A program made the translations under genes and the position numbers. A stretch of DNA of 64,000 nt. Source: Sequoia sempervirens (taxonomy: Eukaryota; Streptophyta; Pinopsida; Cupressales; Cupressaceae). The DNA lies in contig VDFB02358134.1 of assembly GCA_007258455.2 (NCBI GenBank), forward strand, positions 212,663,199 through 212,727,198, in the 5' to 3' direction. Positions within the stretch are counted from its first letter, which is position 1; every line of letters starts with the position of its first letter. Shown piece after piece: positions 10,570 to 24,502 of this stretch. Below the pieces are notes generated by a model that worked only from the letters and a program-made list of their open reading frames with translations, ran no database searches and was not told the DNA's origin.

Positions 10570-11380
10570 TGTTAGAGATTACGTGTTTGTGCAAAAATAC
10601 GTATGGATTAAACAATTAATAATAGTGCTAAATAATGAAATGAAATCGTGTGCAGTGTTTTTAATATACTAAAATGCAAGAAAATCAAACAAAACACTCA
10701 AGATTGAGCGATACGGAGCTCAAACTAGCATATGAAGCCTCTTGTTGTGTAGATTTTCCCATGATGTGCAATTTGGATGTGTGCTCACTCGAAAATCCGG
10801 AACATAACGACACTCCAGTGAAAAATGGGTGAGAAAGATGAAAAAAGGCTAAGTGTTTGGATATATAGATTGGGTGATTTTGGATGGAGGGCTAGGATTG
10901 AGAATTGAAGATCAATGATGGAGATGAGGGGTGATCTCTCAAGCCACAAGATTGTGCCAAGTGGCACAAGGAGAGGGTTTGAGAGGGAGATTGTACCTTT
11001 GAAGGTACAAGCCCCATGTGATTGATGTGATGGGGGGTTGACCCACTTAATCAAGGATTAAGTGTGTGCACATGTTTAGTGGGTATGTTAGATGGGGATT
11101 AGAATTAGAATTAGTGGTTAATGGAAAGTGATGGAGGATGTAACATTTGAAGCATTATTTATGGGATAGAAGGAGTAAGGTAGGATGTAGATAAACAATT
11201 AAATTATTTACCTTAGGCTAGGATTTAGGAAAATAGAGGAAATAGATTAGGATAAAGAGATAAGGGATAATGAATATTAATTAATTAATAGGGTATTATT
11301 TAATTAATATAGAGAATATGAAATTGGTTGAATTATGGGTAAATTGACCAACTGAAAGTGGTCAATTTTCAATGTCTACA
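10570..11380 (-). repeat. Possible solo or truncated LTR of a Tat-like element
   Basis: Read on the minus strand from 11,380 the sequence begins TGTAGACATTGAAAATTGAC, then TAATTAATTAAAT-rich sequence and a TATA-like CTATATATCC near 10,860. This resembles the start and layout of the G1 LTR. No polypurine tract adjoins it and the other boundary is a guess, so it may be a fragment. Confidence 0.35.
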
Positions 11381-12304
11381 AAAATAAAATTAAACAAATC
11401 TAGATTTTTCCACTTAAATAATTTTTTTATTTTGAATATTTGAAAGCAAATTTTAAACATAAAGCAATGCAAATGAAAAAGGAAAGTTGTCATCAAATCA
11501 ATATGTATGTGGCTTTTACATGATAAGTGAGATTTTTGAAGATTTCACATGCTATTTTGGAGGATTTTACTATTAAATGGTAGCTGATTTAGTAGCAGTT
11601 GAAACTTGTTTTCCGGCAATTCAACAGTGGTTTAACGATGAGTAAATCTTGTTTTCAAGCATGAGACGGGTTTACCAATCAATTTTAGACTTGCAAGTCC
11701 ATAGGGAAAGCCTATTGGCTAATTATCAACTCTAGTAGAATTATTGGTTATGATTAAAAGGTAGATTTCTAAATAAAAATAGGATATTTTTTACTAGTAT
11801 GGATGATGTTTTAAATTGGCATTGATGATTTGAGTGTAAAATTGTTTGATGATACAAGAAATTAGTTGATTACAAAATCTTAACAAATTGTAATGTTAAA
11901 GTCACATTTACTAATAGATTGCTTGACATAAAATAATTATGTAAAAGAGCAATTTAATATTAGGCTTATTTGATACTAATTAACTTGTGGAATGGAAAAT
12001 AGGTGAGAATCTTTGCTAGAGAAAGGATGTGAAATTTTGCAAGAGCTTGTGCAAGAAAGATTGTGATAGATGTATTTTCAAGGCATTCATAAGGATTCTC
12101 TTGGGGATGGCAATGTTGGGGTTAGGTCTATGGCCCCATGTGATTCCTTTGGGGGTTTGGGGAGAAAAAGGGGATTTTTAGGCTCTTGGTCTCTAAATCA
12201 TGGTCTAATCTTTTTTGTGATTCCTCTCATTCTAAGTTCAACCATCTCATTTACAATATTGGCAAAAGTGGAGAGGGATCCTACTCTAGATTCTTGATAT
12301 AGTC
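11381..12304. other. Unassigned AT-rich sequence
   Basis: No coding or repeat signal that I can support. Confidence 0.4.
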
Positions 12305-12800
12305 ATGGATAAATCAATGGATAGGCTAAGTTCCACTTTAGTTAGAATATTTTTTGGAATCAATACAAATATTGACATGGTTAGAAGATAGAAAACTAAT
12401 AGATGGAAGCATATGGCTCATTTGGATGTTACAATGCTCCCTAAAAGTTTGTTGATTTTCATGTTTTATACAAATAAGACTTGATAAAGATCTTACTTGA
12501 TGGCCCATGGTTCATAGGAAAGGTAAGGCTTTCCCTAAGCAAATGGAAACTTGTCTTTGACCCTTTTGTTGATCTTTATTAGATGTCACTTGTGTGGGTT
12601 CATTTGTGCAAACTACCACTTCAATATTGAGAAGAAGAAAATATCAAGGGCGTAAGCAACTTATTTGACCATTTTCTTGTCTTGGACAATGTCACTAACT
12701 CTATGAAACACCTATTTATTACAAGTTTATGTTTAAATGTGAAAGTTAGTTAGGAAATTCCTTCTATTTTGACCTTGTCATTCAATTTCGGTAAATAAAC
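12305..12800 (+). pseudogene. DUF4283-like ORF1 remnant of a LINE-type element
   Basis: Starts MDKSMDRLSSTLVRIFFGIN, then, across stops and small shifts, LDGPWFIGKVRLSLSKWKL, FDPFVDLY, SLVWVHLCKLPLQY, FDHFLVLDNVTNSMKHLF and LNVKV. The order GPWF...L...W...F.P...VWV.L..LP..Y is that of the DUF4283 region found in ORF1 of many plant LINEs and in related plant proteins. The sequence is interrupted by stops and the zinc-knuckle part is not seen. A second copy of the same segment is at 13,412-13,481 and 61,302-61,571. The assignment to LINE ORF1 rests on family memory. Confidence 0.55.
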
Positions 12801-13411
12801 CTAATAGTTAATCCTAAGAATGCAGCCCCTTATTGAGAATCCTAATAGTATCATCAACATATCTTTAACTACCTAGTGAAATAAAAAACCCTTTCCCTCA
12901 CCCTTGAGAGAAGATTCAATCCTTCTTCTCAAGGATTTTGTTGTTCTTAGGACTATTAGAAATACCAATGGTGGGCTCTTTCTAGTAAGAGGACTCTATC
13001 AAATTTGAAGCTTAGTGTGATGGTCCCTTCTAAAGAACTAAAAACAATAATCTCTATATGAGAATGATAAACCTTTGAAATATTTTTATTAGTCTCATCT
13101 AAGGTGAATTTGAAATAGTGGTGAACCTCCATTTTTACAAGATGAACCTTTGAATAAATGTTCCCTTGTCAAGACTCTAATTTTTAGAATATTATCTAAG
13201 GTTTTTTTGAACCCCCAACATTGAAGATCATTATTTTGGATCTCCCAACTCCCATCATACCTCCACTCTAAAATTTGGCCTCTCATCTTAAGGCCCCTTC
13301 AAATTTAATGCCCCTCTAGATGACTCAACTGAGGATATTGCTTCTATTTGTTCCTTATTACCTCTAGATAATTTAGAAGAGGGTGTCTTACTCTAGGTTC
13401 TTGATCTAGTC
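12801..13411. other. Unassigned sequence between two LINE-like copies
   Basis: Contains a minus-strand open stretch at 13,095-13,286 with no recognised domain. The bases at 13,385-13,480 repeat those at 12,275-12,372, so the LINE-like segment is present as direct copies about 1.1 kb apart. Confidence 0.4.
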
Positions 13412-13481
13412 ATGAAAAAATCAATGGATAGATTGAGTTCTATTGTGCTTAGAATATTTTTTGGAATCAACCCAAATATTG
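13412..13481 (+). pseudogene. DUF4283-like ORF1 remnant, 5' part, split by the 48-kb nest
   Basis: Reads MKKSMDRLSSIVLRIFFGIN and stops at AAATATTG, where the G3 element begins. The continuation (MVRRW...) is at 61,302. Alignment with the uninterrupted copy at 12,305 shows the break falls in the AATATTG just before ACATGGTTAGAAG. Confidence 0.6.
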
Positions 13482-13720
13482 TGTAGAGGAGATTCGACAC
13501 CCTCAAGACGATGAGGTCTCAAGGAGTGAATGGCCATCAACTACCTCAAAGACCAAAGCTTAGGTGATCCAGGATAAGATGGTGAAGTTTGTTTAATTAT
13601 GTTTTAAGTGAAATTAAAAAAGTAGGAGTTCTTAAAATAGAAAGAGCAGATCATAGAAGTCTTATGGGAAATCTAACAAGCTCTCGGCCAAGGATGACAA
13701 TGCGGTGTGCAGATGTCCTT

Positions 13721-14743
13721 GGGTGATCCCACAATAGTGGTTCACAATTTTTGGCCAAACTGGACACTGAAAATATTTTTTTAAACTAAATCTTCACATT
13801 TAGGCACCTATAGCGGCTAAACCATGAAGAATTTGAAGATTATGAAAACTAGAGTCTCGTCACATTTTGTCTATAGATTCTAAAAATATTTTTTTCAAAA
13901 GTTTTGGAATCAAATTACACTTCTTTTTCCATCTCCCATGAAAATTGGTTTTTTTCAAAAAACAACATTTTTAAAAAGTGACGCACACCGTATAACACAA
14001 CTTTTTTTTCATGAAGGATAAAATTCTAATTCTTTCGAATTTAGATTTGTAACTTTGATATCTAGTGCTTCCACTTGGTTAAATAGTCTTTTATTGAATA
14101 TTTTTTCTTTAATCAAGTTTCGAAGTCAAACCAATTATAATTCAGACATAGCGCAACCGTATAATGCATAACTTTTTTTGTATATATCGAAATTCAATTT
14201 ATTTATTTTTGTTGGATCAAGGACTTCAATATCTAGTGCACTCATTTTTTTATTTTTTTAAATTGATAATATGCTATTTTTCCACATGTGCAAAACAAAG
14301 ACCTTCATTTTTGATGAAAAACCTATGTTTAATAAAACTAAAAAAACAAATACATAATAAAACCAAAACATATTAAAATTATATTAGTTGGATAGCTCGT
14401 TCTGAGCACTACCTGATTCAAGTTGGGTTTGTGAAGATTCCTCCATTTTCATCCTCAACCTGAGCTCCGAAGTGCCAAAATTTAGGTTTTTTTTGTGTCT
14501 CAAGGAGGGGATGAGGAATAAAGGGGGTTCGAGCAAACCACTAGGGGTTCACTCAAACCAAGGTTCATTCGAACCCCCCTTATATGAGGAGTTTTGATGG
14601 CTTTTTTGGCGGGAAAGTATTAGGAGGGTTTGCCCGAACCTAGGTTCTAGCGAACCCCTAAAATAAATTTTTTTTCCATGCATTCATTTTCTGTGAGTTT
14701 TCCTTCCTCACTTCAATTGTAAACCACTATTGTGGCTTCACCC
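13721..14743. mobile_element. 1,023-bp TIR element, no coding capacity
   Basis: The left end is GGGTGATCCCACAATAGTGG and the inverted right end is GGGTGAAGCCACAATAGTGG. The match continues through TTYACAATT, giving 29 bp with three mismatches. CTT flanks both sides (13,718-13,720 and 14,744-14,746), and the related LTR at about 59,030 lacks the insert. Inside are AT-rich sequence and a second palindrome, AGGGGGTTCGA near 14,525 with its complement near 14,568. Its ends also begin GGGT, but the interior and the 3-bp duplication differ from the 17.4-kb family. Superfamily unknown; PIF/Harbinger-like is possible on the GGG ends and 3-bp duplication. Confidence 0.75.
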
Positions 14744-14892
14744 CTTTGTGACATGCTAGCATCTCATACGGACCAAAAATCAAGAATGTACCCAAAAAAA
14801 TTAAGTGACTACTTCTATCCTAATTGATAAGAAATTTTAAGAGTGCAAGGAAGATAACAAAAAATAACAAATCTAAAGTAAAGCAAACTAAA

Positions 14893-15756
14893 GGGTCAGT
14901 GCAGGATCATGGGGGTCCGAACTAGGCCTCTAAGTGGCAGTGAAAATTCAAAAAAATAGAGTTAGGCAACTTGAAATAAAAAATTGAATAGGTTATTAAC
15001 ATAATTTGAAAATTATGTAATAACAAAACTTGCAGCAAATTGAATGTAGTTTATAAGCTACTAGTCCTTTTTTGGAAAAAGGTTAATCTGTTTTGCAAAA
15101 ATATGAAATTGCAATGCAGTGGTACTAACTTTTCAAGAAAAAGATAAGAAGCAGGCGTATGTTTGACCACCCTAAGTATAAGAAATAAATAATATTTTTT
15201 TTCTGAAACTTTCAATATATGTAGAGGACACATGCCCAGATGTGCCAAAAAAAAATTGTAGTTTTTTCCATGTAAATAATTAATTATGATTTTTTTATTA
15301 GAACTTTTTAGAATTATTAAAACGTGTATGTCTAACCACCATAACTTGGTCAAAATTTTATGAAATTCAATTTTTTTATCCTATAGTATGTGACGCATTT
15401 TTTAAGTTTGAAAAATGTGAAGTAGTTTGAAAGTTATAAAAAAATTCCAATCAACCTATCAATCAATACTTTAGTCGTAATGTATGTAGAAAATCATAAT
15501 AATTATTTATTAAATTAAAAATAAGGCATATCTTATATTGGTGAAAAGATGACAATTTTTTCTATAAACCCTTTTCATTTCATGAAATTCAGATATATAA
15601 AAAGTCGTCAGCCACAAGGATGAACTTCAAAAAACTAAGCAAATTTTGTAAACACATTTTTTGGGTTGACTTTCCAAGTTAGGAAATCCGGAGCCTATTG
15701 ATTTTGTTAGAAAAAATAGATATTTGTTTCAAAACGGATATCCATTACTAAACGAA
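14893..15756. promoter_or_regulatory. Left terminal inverted repeat and subterminal region of the 17.4-kb transposon
   Basis: The first 26 bases are the TIR. The next ~700 bp are collinear with the 779-bp element read from its right end, up to AAAAAGTCGTCAGCCAC at about 15,603-15,620. The two then diverge. The last part carries AGATATTTGTTTC and AACGGATATCCATT (15,733-15,746), the first of a motif family seen again near 20,830-20,975 and near the right end. Conserved subterminal sequence is where transposases usually bind; that role is inferred. Confidence 0.65.
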
Positions 15757-16512
15757 GTGTGGGAGAGAGGGAGAGAGGGAGAGAGGGAGGGAGAGAGAGA
15801 GAGGGGGGAGAGGGAGTGTGGGAGAGAGGGACAGTGGGAGAGATGGAGAGGTACAGTGGGAGAGAGCGAAAGAGGGAGCAGGAGAGAGGGAGTTGGAGAG
15901 AGGGAGAGTGGTAGAGAGAGAGAGGGAGAGAGGGAGAGAGAGAGAGGGAGAGTAGGAAAGTGAGAGAGGGTGAGAGAGAGAGGAAGACCTGAGGGAGAGA
16001 GAGAGAGGGAGGGAGGGAGAGACTTGAGAAAGAGGGGGGAGGGAGAGACTTGAGAGAGAGAGAGGGGACAGTGGGAGAGAGACAAAGGGGGGAGAGGAGA
16101 GAGAGGGAGAAAGGGAGAGAGAGAGAGAGGGGAGAGAGGAGAGAGGGAGAACAAAGGAGAGGAGAGAGAGAGATGGAGAGGGAGAGGGGGAGAGGGGGAG
16201 TGGGAGAGAGAAATACATGAGAGGGAGAGAGTGGGAGACAGAGAGGGAGACAAAGACAAAGACAAACAAAGACAAACAGAGATAGAGACAAAGAGATAGA
16301 GAAAGACTTGAGAGGGAGAGAGGGAGAGAGAGGGGGAGACTTGAGAGAGAGGGAAAGGAGTGTTGGAGAGAGGGAGAGTGGGAGAGTATGAGAGAGGGAG
16401 AGAGAGAAAGACCTAAGAGGGAGATAGGGAGAGAGGGAGAGTGGGAAAGAGGGAGAGAGAGAGAGAGTGGGAGAGAGAGAGGGAGATAGAGAGACCTTAG
16501 AGGGAGAGAGGG
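15757..16512 (+). repeat. GA-rich polypurine array, left block
   Basis: About 750 bp of almost pure purine on the plus strand (GAGAGGGAGAGAGGG type). It is broken at intervals by short signatures such as GACTTGAGAG, GACCTGAGGG and AGACAAAGACAAA. It is not a simple dinucleotide run; the signatures make it a degenerate higher-order repeat. The long minus-strand Ser/Leu/Pro frames here are artefacts of missing stops. Confidence 0.93.
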
Positions 16513-17976
16513 TGATCCAGGTGGATCCAAGAAACCTAAAAAATTTAGAATCTCAAAATCTCATGAAACCAACATCATTGGGTAGAGCTCGTCGACACGG
16601 TCCTGACGCAACTTGAACGGGCTCAAAAGGAGTCTGTATGTAGAAGTTATGCACAGTCAAAGGTTTGGTCAAACAAGCGAATCAAGGGGCTAGAAAAAGG
16701 TGAAAAAATGATCATCTCAAAATGAGGAAAAAATGACACCAAGTTGTAGAGCTCATCGTGATGATTCTAGAACTTTATTTGGTTTTGAAAATAGAGTCCG
16801 TATGAGCAAAATAGAGTCGGTCAAAGTTTGCAGACAAAAGGAGTTGACCAGTCAAAATGATGACATCAACATGTGACATGGCAAGTGGTGACATGTCAGC
16901 ATAGTCTGTAGACATGGTGATGTGGCACTATCATAGTTTTATATGTGGATCAATTTATGTTGACACGTGGCATCGTTCTGACCAATTAAATTTTGACATG
17001 TGTCCCTAGCGACAAAGCAAAATCTGCCACGTGGCACCTCGTCAGCAACTGTCCTATGGAATTCAAGTCTTCTTTACCAAAAAATGGAGTTGAGGGGGGT
17101 CTAACTCATGACCATCCATTTACAAGGAATGTGCTCCACCAATAGGTCACATGATCCACACTAGTCTATAATGGACGTGTCGTTTATTTAACAAGATTCA
17201 AAGCCATAATGGGGAGGTAGCGTTTCACTCCTGCTTTTCTCTCTCAACCACTCAATCCACCACTTGTTTTGAGATTGTAACAGGTGAATAATGTATATAA
17301 AGAGCCTCCCATATTAAAACAAAATCAAAACAAATTTAAACCTACCCGATAACCATAAACCCAAAAATATATATAATCATGTATTTCGGAGATCAGTTTT
17401 TTATTAAGGGTTATTTTGTAAGGCTTGAAATAATAGGAGCCATTAATTTAAGGGGTTAGGTTTATTCTTAAGAGAATTTTTGGGAGAAAAATAAGATTTG
17501 TAAGGGATGTTGGAAGATTTATTGTTGGAAATGAAGATTATGTAAATCATATGGTTATTAACCATATTGAGTAAATGTAATTGTATAAAAAGGGGGGTAT
17601 ATGCTTGAGAGGATTAAGCAATTTTCTATTGGGAAGGAATATTGGAAACATTGAAAAAAAAGGTGGAGTTAGAATGCTAGAGGAGAGTTGAATTTTTTAG
17701 AGGAAGAATTGCAAGGTGTTATTACACACCAAAATTGTAAAAGTGGGAGAGATTGTGAGGAATTTTATGTAGGTTTTGAAGCTTGGATATTGTAACAAGT
17801 CAATTCGATTGCTTGGCAACATTAATAAAGCGGTCTACCTTAAGAAGCGGACCCGAAGATGTAGTCCTGATTGGATGAACTTCGTTATCAACCTGTGTGT
17901 TCTGATCTTCTAACTTCTTCTTCTATCTCCAAACTTATATTCTCTCTAATTTCATTTCAGTTTATTTTTCAATTCA
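16513..17976 (+). mobile_element. Likely solo LTR inside the GA array
   Basis: An island of ordinary sequence between two GA blocks. It begins TGATCCAGGTGGATCC and can be ended at AATTCA (17,976), giving TG...CA. TGTATAAAAAGGGGGG at about 17,582 is a TATA-like box, and GTCAATTCGATTGCTTGG follows downstream. No coding sequence. A target duplication cannot be judged because both flanks are GA repeats, and a short ATATTGGAGATAAAA tail (17,977-17,990) remains unexplained. Confidence 0.45.
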
Positions 17977-17990
17977 ATATTGGAGATAAA

Positions 17991-20669
<2,679 letters not shown>

Positions 20670-20810
20670 ATAATATATATTATATATTAATATGATATTA
20701 ATATATAATAAATATATATAAATCATAAGATATAATATATTTAATATATAATATAAAATATATCATAATATATAATATATTAATAATATTATGTTAATAA
20801 TAATTCTTAA
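20670..20810. repeat. AT-rich low-complexity tract
   Basis: TA-dominated sequence with repeated ATATATTAATAT and TATAATATAT blocks, directly after the GA array. Confidence 0.8.
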
Positions 20811-20825
20811 AACTAAAGAAAACAA

Positions 20826-20985
20826 ATATCCATTTATAACGGATACCTATTATAAATGGATATTTAGTTGCTTTGTTATAGGTTAAAAAGATAGAAGCAC
20901 AAGCAACAACGGGTATATCAAGTGCAAAACATAACGGATATCCGTTTCAAAATAGATATCCATTTGTAATAGATATTTCTTTACT
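20826..20985. promoter_or_regulatory. Cluster of GGATATCC-type palindromic motifs
   Basis: Holds AAATATCCATTTATAACGG, GGATACC, AAATGGATATTTAG, the perfect 14-bp palindrome AACGGATATCCGTT at 20,933-20,946, then AGATATCCATTTG and AGATATTTC. Related motifs lie at 15,733-15,746, 31,975-31,994 (AACGGATATTTGTTTC) and 32,156-32,169 (perfect palindrome AACAGATATCTGTT). All are inside the transposon, on both sides of its genes. They could be binding sites for its own protein; this is inference. Confidence 0.5.
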
Positions 20986-21160
20986 AAGTTATATAAAAAA
21001 CAAAAATGGGGCCATTTTGAGCATTCAAATGATCCTTGCATTCTTTCTGTAGCGAAAATCTTGTGCTTTCTATCTATATCAAATAAAATTCATCTTCTGG
21101 GAAATTCTTTTACACTTTATTAACAATTACAATCATTTGTGTGTTTTTTTTATTTGTGCA

Positions 21161-24100
21161 ATGGGGAGTAGTAGTTGTCATAAGAGAAAAGGAAAAGGAA
21201 ACTAACAATAGATCAAATTGAAGCATATAGAGCAAAAGATAGAGAAAGTCATAGGAAAAGAAGACGAGGTATGACAAATATTCAAATTTAAGCTTCTTCT
21301 GCACCATTAAATGTTAATTCGAGTGAAGATGAAATAGAATTTGATAATATTGAACATCATGTATTGAAATTGAAAATGAAAATATTGAAATAGAAAATGT
21401 GGAAATTGAAAATGAAAATATGAGCAACATTGAAAATGAAAATGTTGTTGAAAATAAAATTGTTATTGAAAGTGAAAATGTTGTTGAAAATGAAATTGTT
21501 ATTGAAAATGAAAATGTTGTTGAAAATGAAATTGTTATTGAAAATGTTAAAAATATTGAAAATAGTGAAATGAAAATGTTAATAACATTGAACTTGAAAA
21601 TGAAAATGTTGGAATTGTTATTGAAAATGTTGAAAATAAACCTTATGTAACACTTAATTACATTAGAACACCTAAATGGTTGCTTGAAATAGATGAGAAC
21701 ATAATAGATAATCTTCAAGGAAAAAGGTCACAATGAACAGTTCGTTTGTGGGATACCAATATGTTCAATGAATACTTTTCCAATAAGACATTAACTGAAG
21801 AATGTCAACTTTTTGTGCAATTGCTTAAGTCTTACAAAATGAGACCATTCTTAAGAAAATTGAAGATTCGTGTCACCAAAAAATTAGAAAAAAAAGTATT
21901 ATGGTAAAAAATCAGAAAAATGCTCTAAACTCTATTGGAAAGAATGGTAAGGAAAACGATTAAAGGGTTTCTCATAGAGTGATCACAACCTCACTAGTAA
22001 GCCATAATTTGAGAACTGCTCGTTTAATGAGACAAACTTGTATTGATTTAAATCCAAATCATAAAATATTGAATAAAGCACCCTCAAGAAGAGGAAAACT
22101 TGATAGTCCTCTTCAAAATGATACGTGGGCTTTGAATGGGAGGCTTCCATGTGTTGATAAGAAGCTAAACGATAATGTAAAGATGCAAATTGAAAATTTT
22201 TGGAACTCTCACTCTAGAGTATCACCGAATGTAAATGATGTTTTAAAGTTATGAATTGGTAATCGAGATCACACACTGCATCCTAAACATTTCTTGGAAT
22301 GTAGCCAAACAATTTTGTACAAACAATTTTTTCAAGAACATCCAAATTTGTAAATCTCACAAAGGGATTTTGAGTCTTGCAAGCCATCTTCTTATGTACC
22401 TATTAATGTTCATAATACATGTTCTAAATACCATGTTGAGTTTTCAATGTATCATGAATTATTATGCCATATTCATTCTACTATGCATACTGACGAAATG
22501 TTGTAGGAGTGTCATGCAATGCAACTTCCCAAGTCATCCAGGAACTTGTTAGATTCATTTTTATGTGTTAGAGGTGATGGTTGTTTATTTTATAGAAATT
22601 ATTGTTTAAATGAATTTTTTTTGCAATGTGGTGGTTTATCGAAGTTTGTAACATGCTTTCATGAGGGAAGTGATCATGCTTTGGGTAACAAGATTGTTGA
22701 GAAAAAAAGGTTTGAGACAGTCAAATACACATTGAAGAGTGGAGGTGAAGGTTCTAGATGCAATTTGGTTGCAAGAGAGGTAAGTATTTCTAGTTTTATT
22801 TTTGATTTTAAGAAAATATTTCTATAAGTATGCAAGGCATAGCCACAGGTTGTAGTAGTTGGATCAGAAATTCAAGATGTGTAAGGACTCTTTCCCAATT
22901 GGAAATATTGTATTCATAGTACAAACACAATATTATAATTCTATTCAAATTGTTATTTTTGTCCACATAACATATAGACATGCCCCTAATAGTACAGAAG
23001 AGGACATGAAGATAATTAGGGAGTACCATTTTTACATCAGTGATGATAGATCTCATTCATCTAAGTTTGTACAACATTGTTTTGAATTTTTTTTTGAGTT
23101 CTTGCAAGAAAAAGGTATTGCAATGGGCCAACATCTCATTTGTTCAAATAACTGCACATGGCAATTCAAGAATGCTCACATGTCTTATTGGTTGAGTGGG
23201 ATGCATATAGAGAGGGGTGTACCACATATTTGGAAAAAAAATTAAGCTATTCATGGAAAAGGTGAGCATGATTGCATAGGTGCATGTGTGAAGAGAGCTC
23301 TAGTTAAGGAACAAATAAAGATTAGAGGTGGTGCAACATTCAATGATGCACATTCTATTGTTGATTGGTGTACTTATGCATTATCATGAGGAGGCACACT
23401 TGATTCACAAGTGTGTAGGTTCTTTTGGTTGGTTGAGGAGGGCATAGTGGGAGACAAATTGGAATGTCAAACAATTAGAGATTCTTCAAACATGCATTTA
23501 TTTCAAAGCTTAAATGCGGGTGCATGGACCATATGTACATGAGAGTTGGCTTGTTTTTTTCATAATTGTATTTAGTGTGATTGGGATCAATGTGAGTCAA
23601 GTGAGTGGGTACATATATGGATTCCATAGTACCTAACCCCTTTACCTGTAGCACAATCCTCTTTAGAAGATGAAATGGAAAGTTCACTTGACTATGACCA
23701 TCTTCCAGATCTTGTACAACCAAGATATGTCTATGTAGTTGTAGCACTGCAAGGGAATGAAGAGGGATCATACTATTGGTTGGCATGATGTGTACAAGCA
23801 AAGAAAAAAATATAACATAACCGATGACAGATGATGATGGGTTCATGTATCCTATAGGTTCAATTGTTATTTCAAGAACTTGTTTGCATTACCATTTCAT
23901 CATCATTTAGGTTGTTTATAATAATATAGATTTTTTATTCTAAGCATATTTTATAGTTTGCATTACCATTTCATCATCATTTGGGTTGTTTAAAATAATA
24001 TAGATTTTTTATTCTAAGTATATTTAGTTGTTGATAAATAACTTATGATCATACAAATTTACTTGTTGTTTCAGAAACTTGGTTATGAAAATATATGATT

Positions 24101-24310
24101 AGAAAGAATGGAATACCTACATTTGAAGACTATGAGAAACAAAAACCCATTCACATGTATATGCACCTTGTTACAACAACAAATGTTAAGTTATTGAGAC
24201 ATCATGCTAGACCGAAAACAAAGGAACTATGGACAATTAGTAGTGTTGATCATGAAGCATTACTCGATACTTTGAAGGTAAGATATGACCCTTCAAGCAC
24301 ACTTGAGTAG
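21161..24310 (+). pseudogene. Transposase-like gene of the 17.4-kb transposon (decayed, several exons)
   Basis: Start ATG at 21,161: a short basic N-terminus (MGSSSCHKRKGKG, then TIDQIEAYRAKDRESHRKRR), an acidic repeat region (21,365-21,640), a middle region (TARLMRQTCIDLNPNH, DTWALNGRLPCVD), and the block PLMQLPKSS-like to FLCVRGDGCLFYRN at 22,517-22,600. An intron begins at GTAAGT (about 22,780). Then come FKMCKDSFPIGN, IQTQYYNSIQIVIFVHITYRH-type sequence, YHFYISDDRSHSSKFVQHCF, and CSNNCTWQFKNAHMSYWLS, where relatives I recall have S-D-G-C. VPHIW, GKGEHDCIGACVKRAL and a last exon (24,095-24,310; VKLLRHHARPKTKELW) follow. Known only as uncharacterised transposon proteins, from memory. Many stops and frame changes make it non-functional. 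RNase H-like DDE chemistry is inferred from the isolated acidic motifs, not shown. Confidence 0.62.
21438..21545 (+). repeat. Three tandem 36-bp units in the transposase-like gene
   Basis: The unit GAAAATGTTGTTGAAAATGA-AATTGTTATTGAAAAT occurs at 21,438, 21,474 and 21,510 with one to three changes. It keeps the reading frame and encodes an Asn/Glu/Val/Ile-rich acidic repeat. Degenerate GAAAAT(G/A)TTG repeats extend from 21,365 to 21,640. Confidence 0.88.
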
Positions 24311-24502
24311 CAGATCATTTGTTTTATGGGATAGGTATGATATTGTTCATCACATTTTGATATTATTTATATACTAAGGTTCATTATTAGGTTGTTTAGA
24401 ATAATATAGATTTGTTATTCTAAGCAAATTTTCTAGTTTGCATTACCATTTCATCATCATTTAAGTTGTTTAGAATAATATAGATTTGTTATTCTAAGCA
24501 TC
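23883..24502 (+). repeat. ~70-bp repeats in two putative introns/flank of the transposase-like gene
   Basis: TTTGCATTACCATTTCATCA-TCATTT...GTTGTTTA.AATAATATAGATTTTTTATTCTAAG occurs at about 23,884, 23,957 and 24,438, with a partial copy at 24,385-24,425. One pair lies before the last exon, the other after it. The copies are very similar, so the duplication is recent relative to the gene's decay. Confidence 0.78.

Noticed and set aside
10785..11054. Minus-strand open frame of 89 codons
   Set aside because: Lies within a probable LTR fragment and has no recognised domain.
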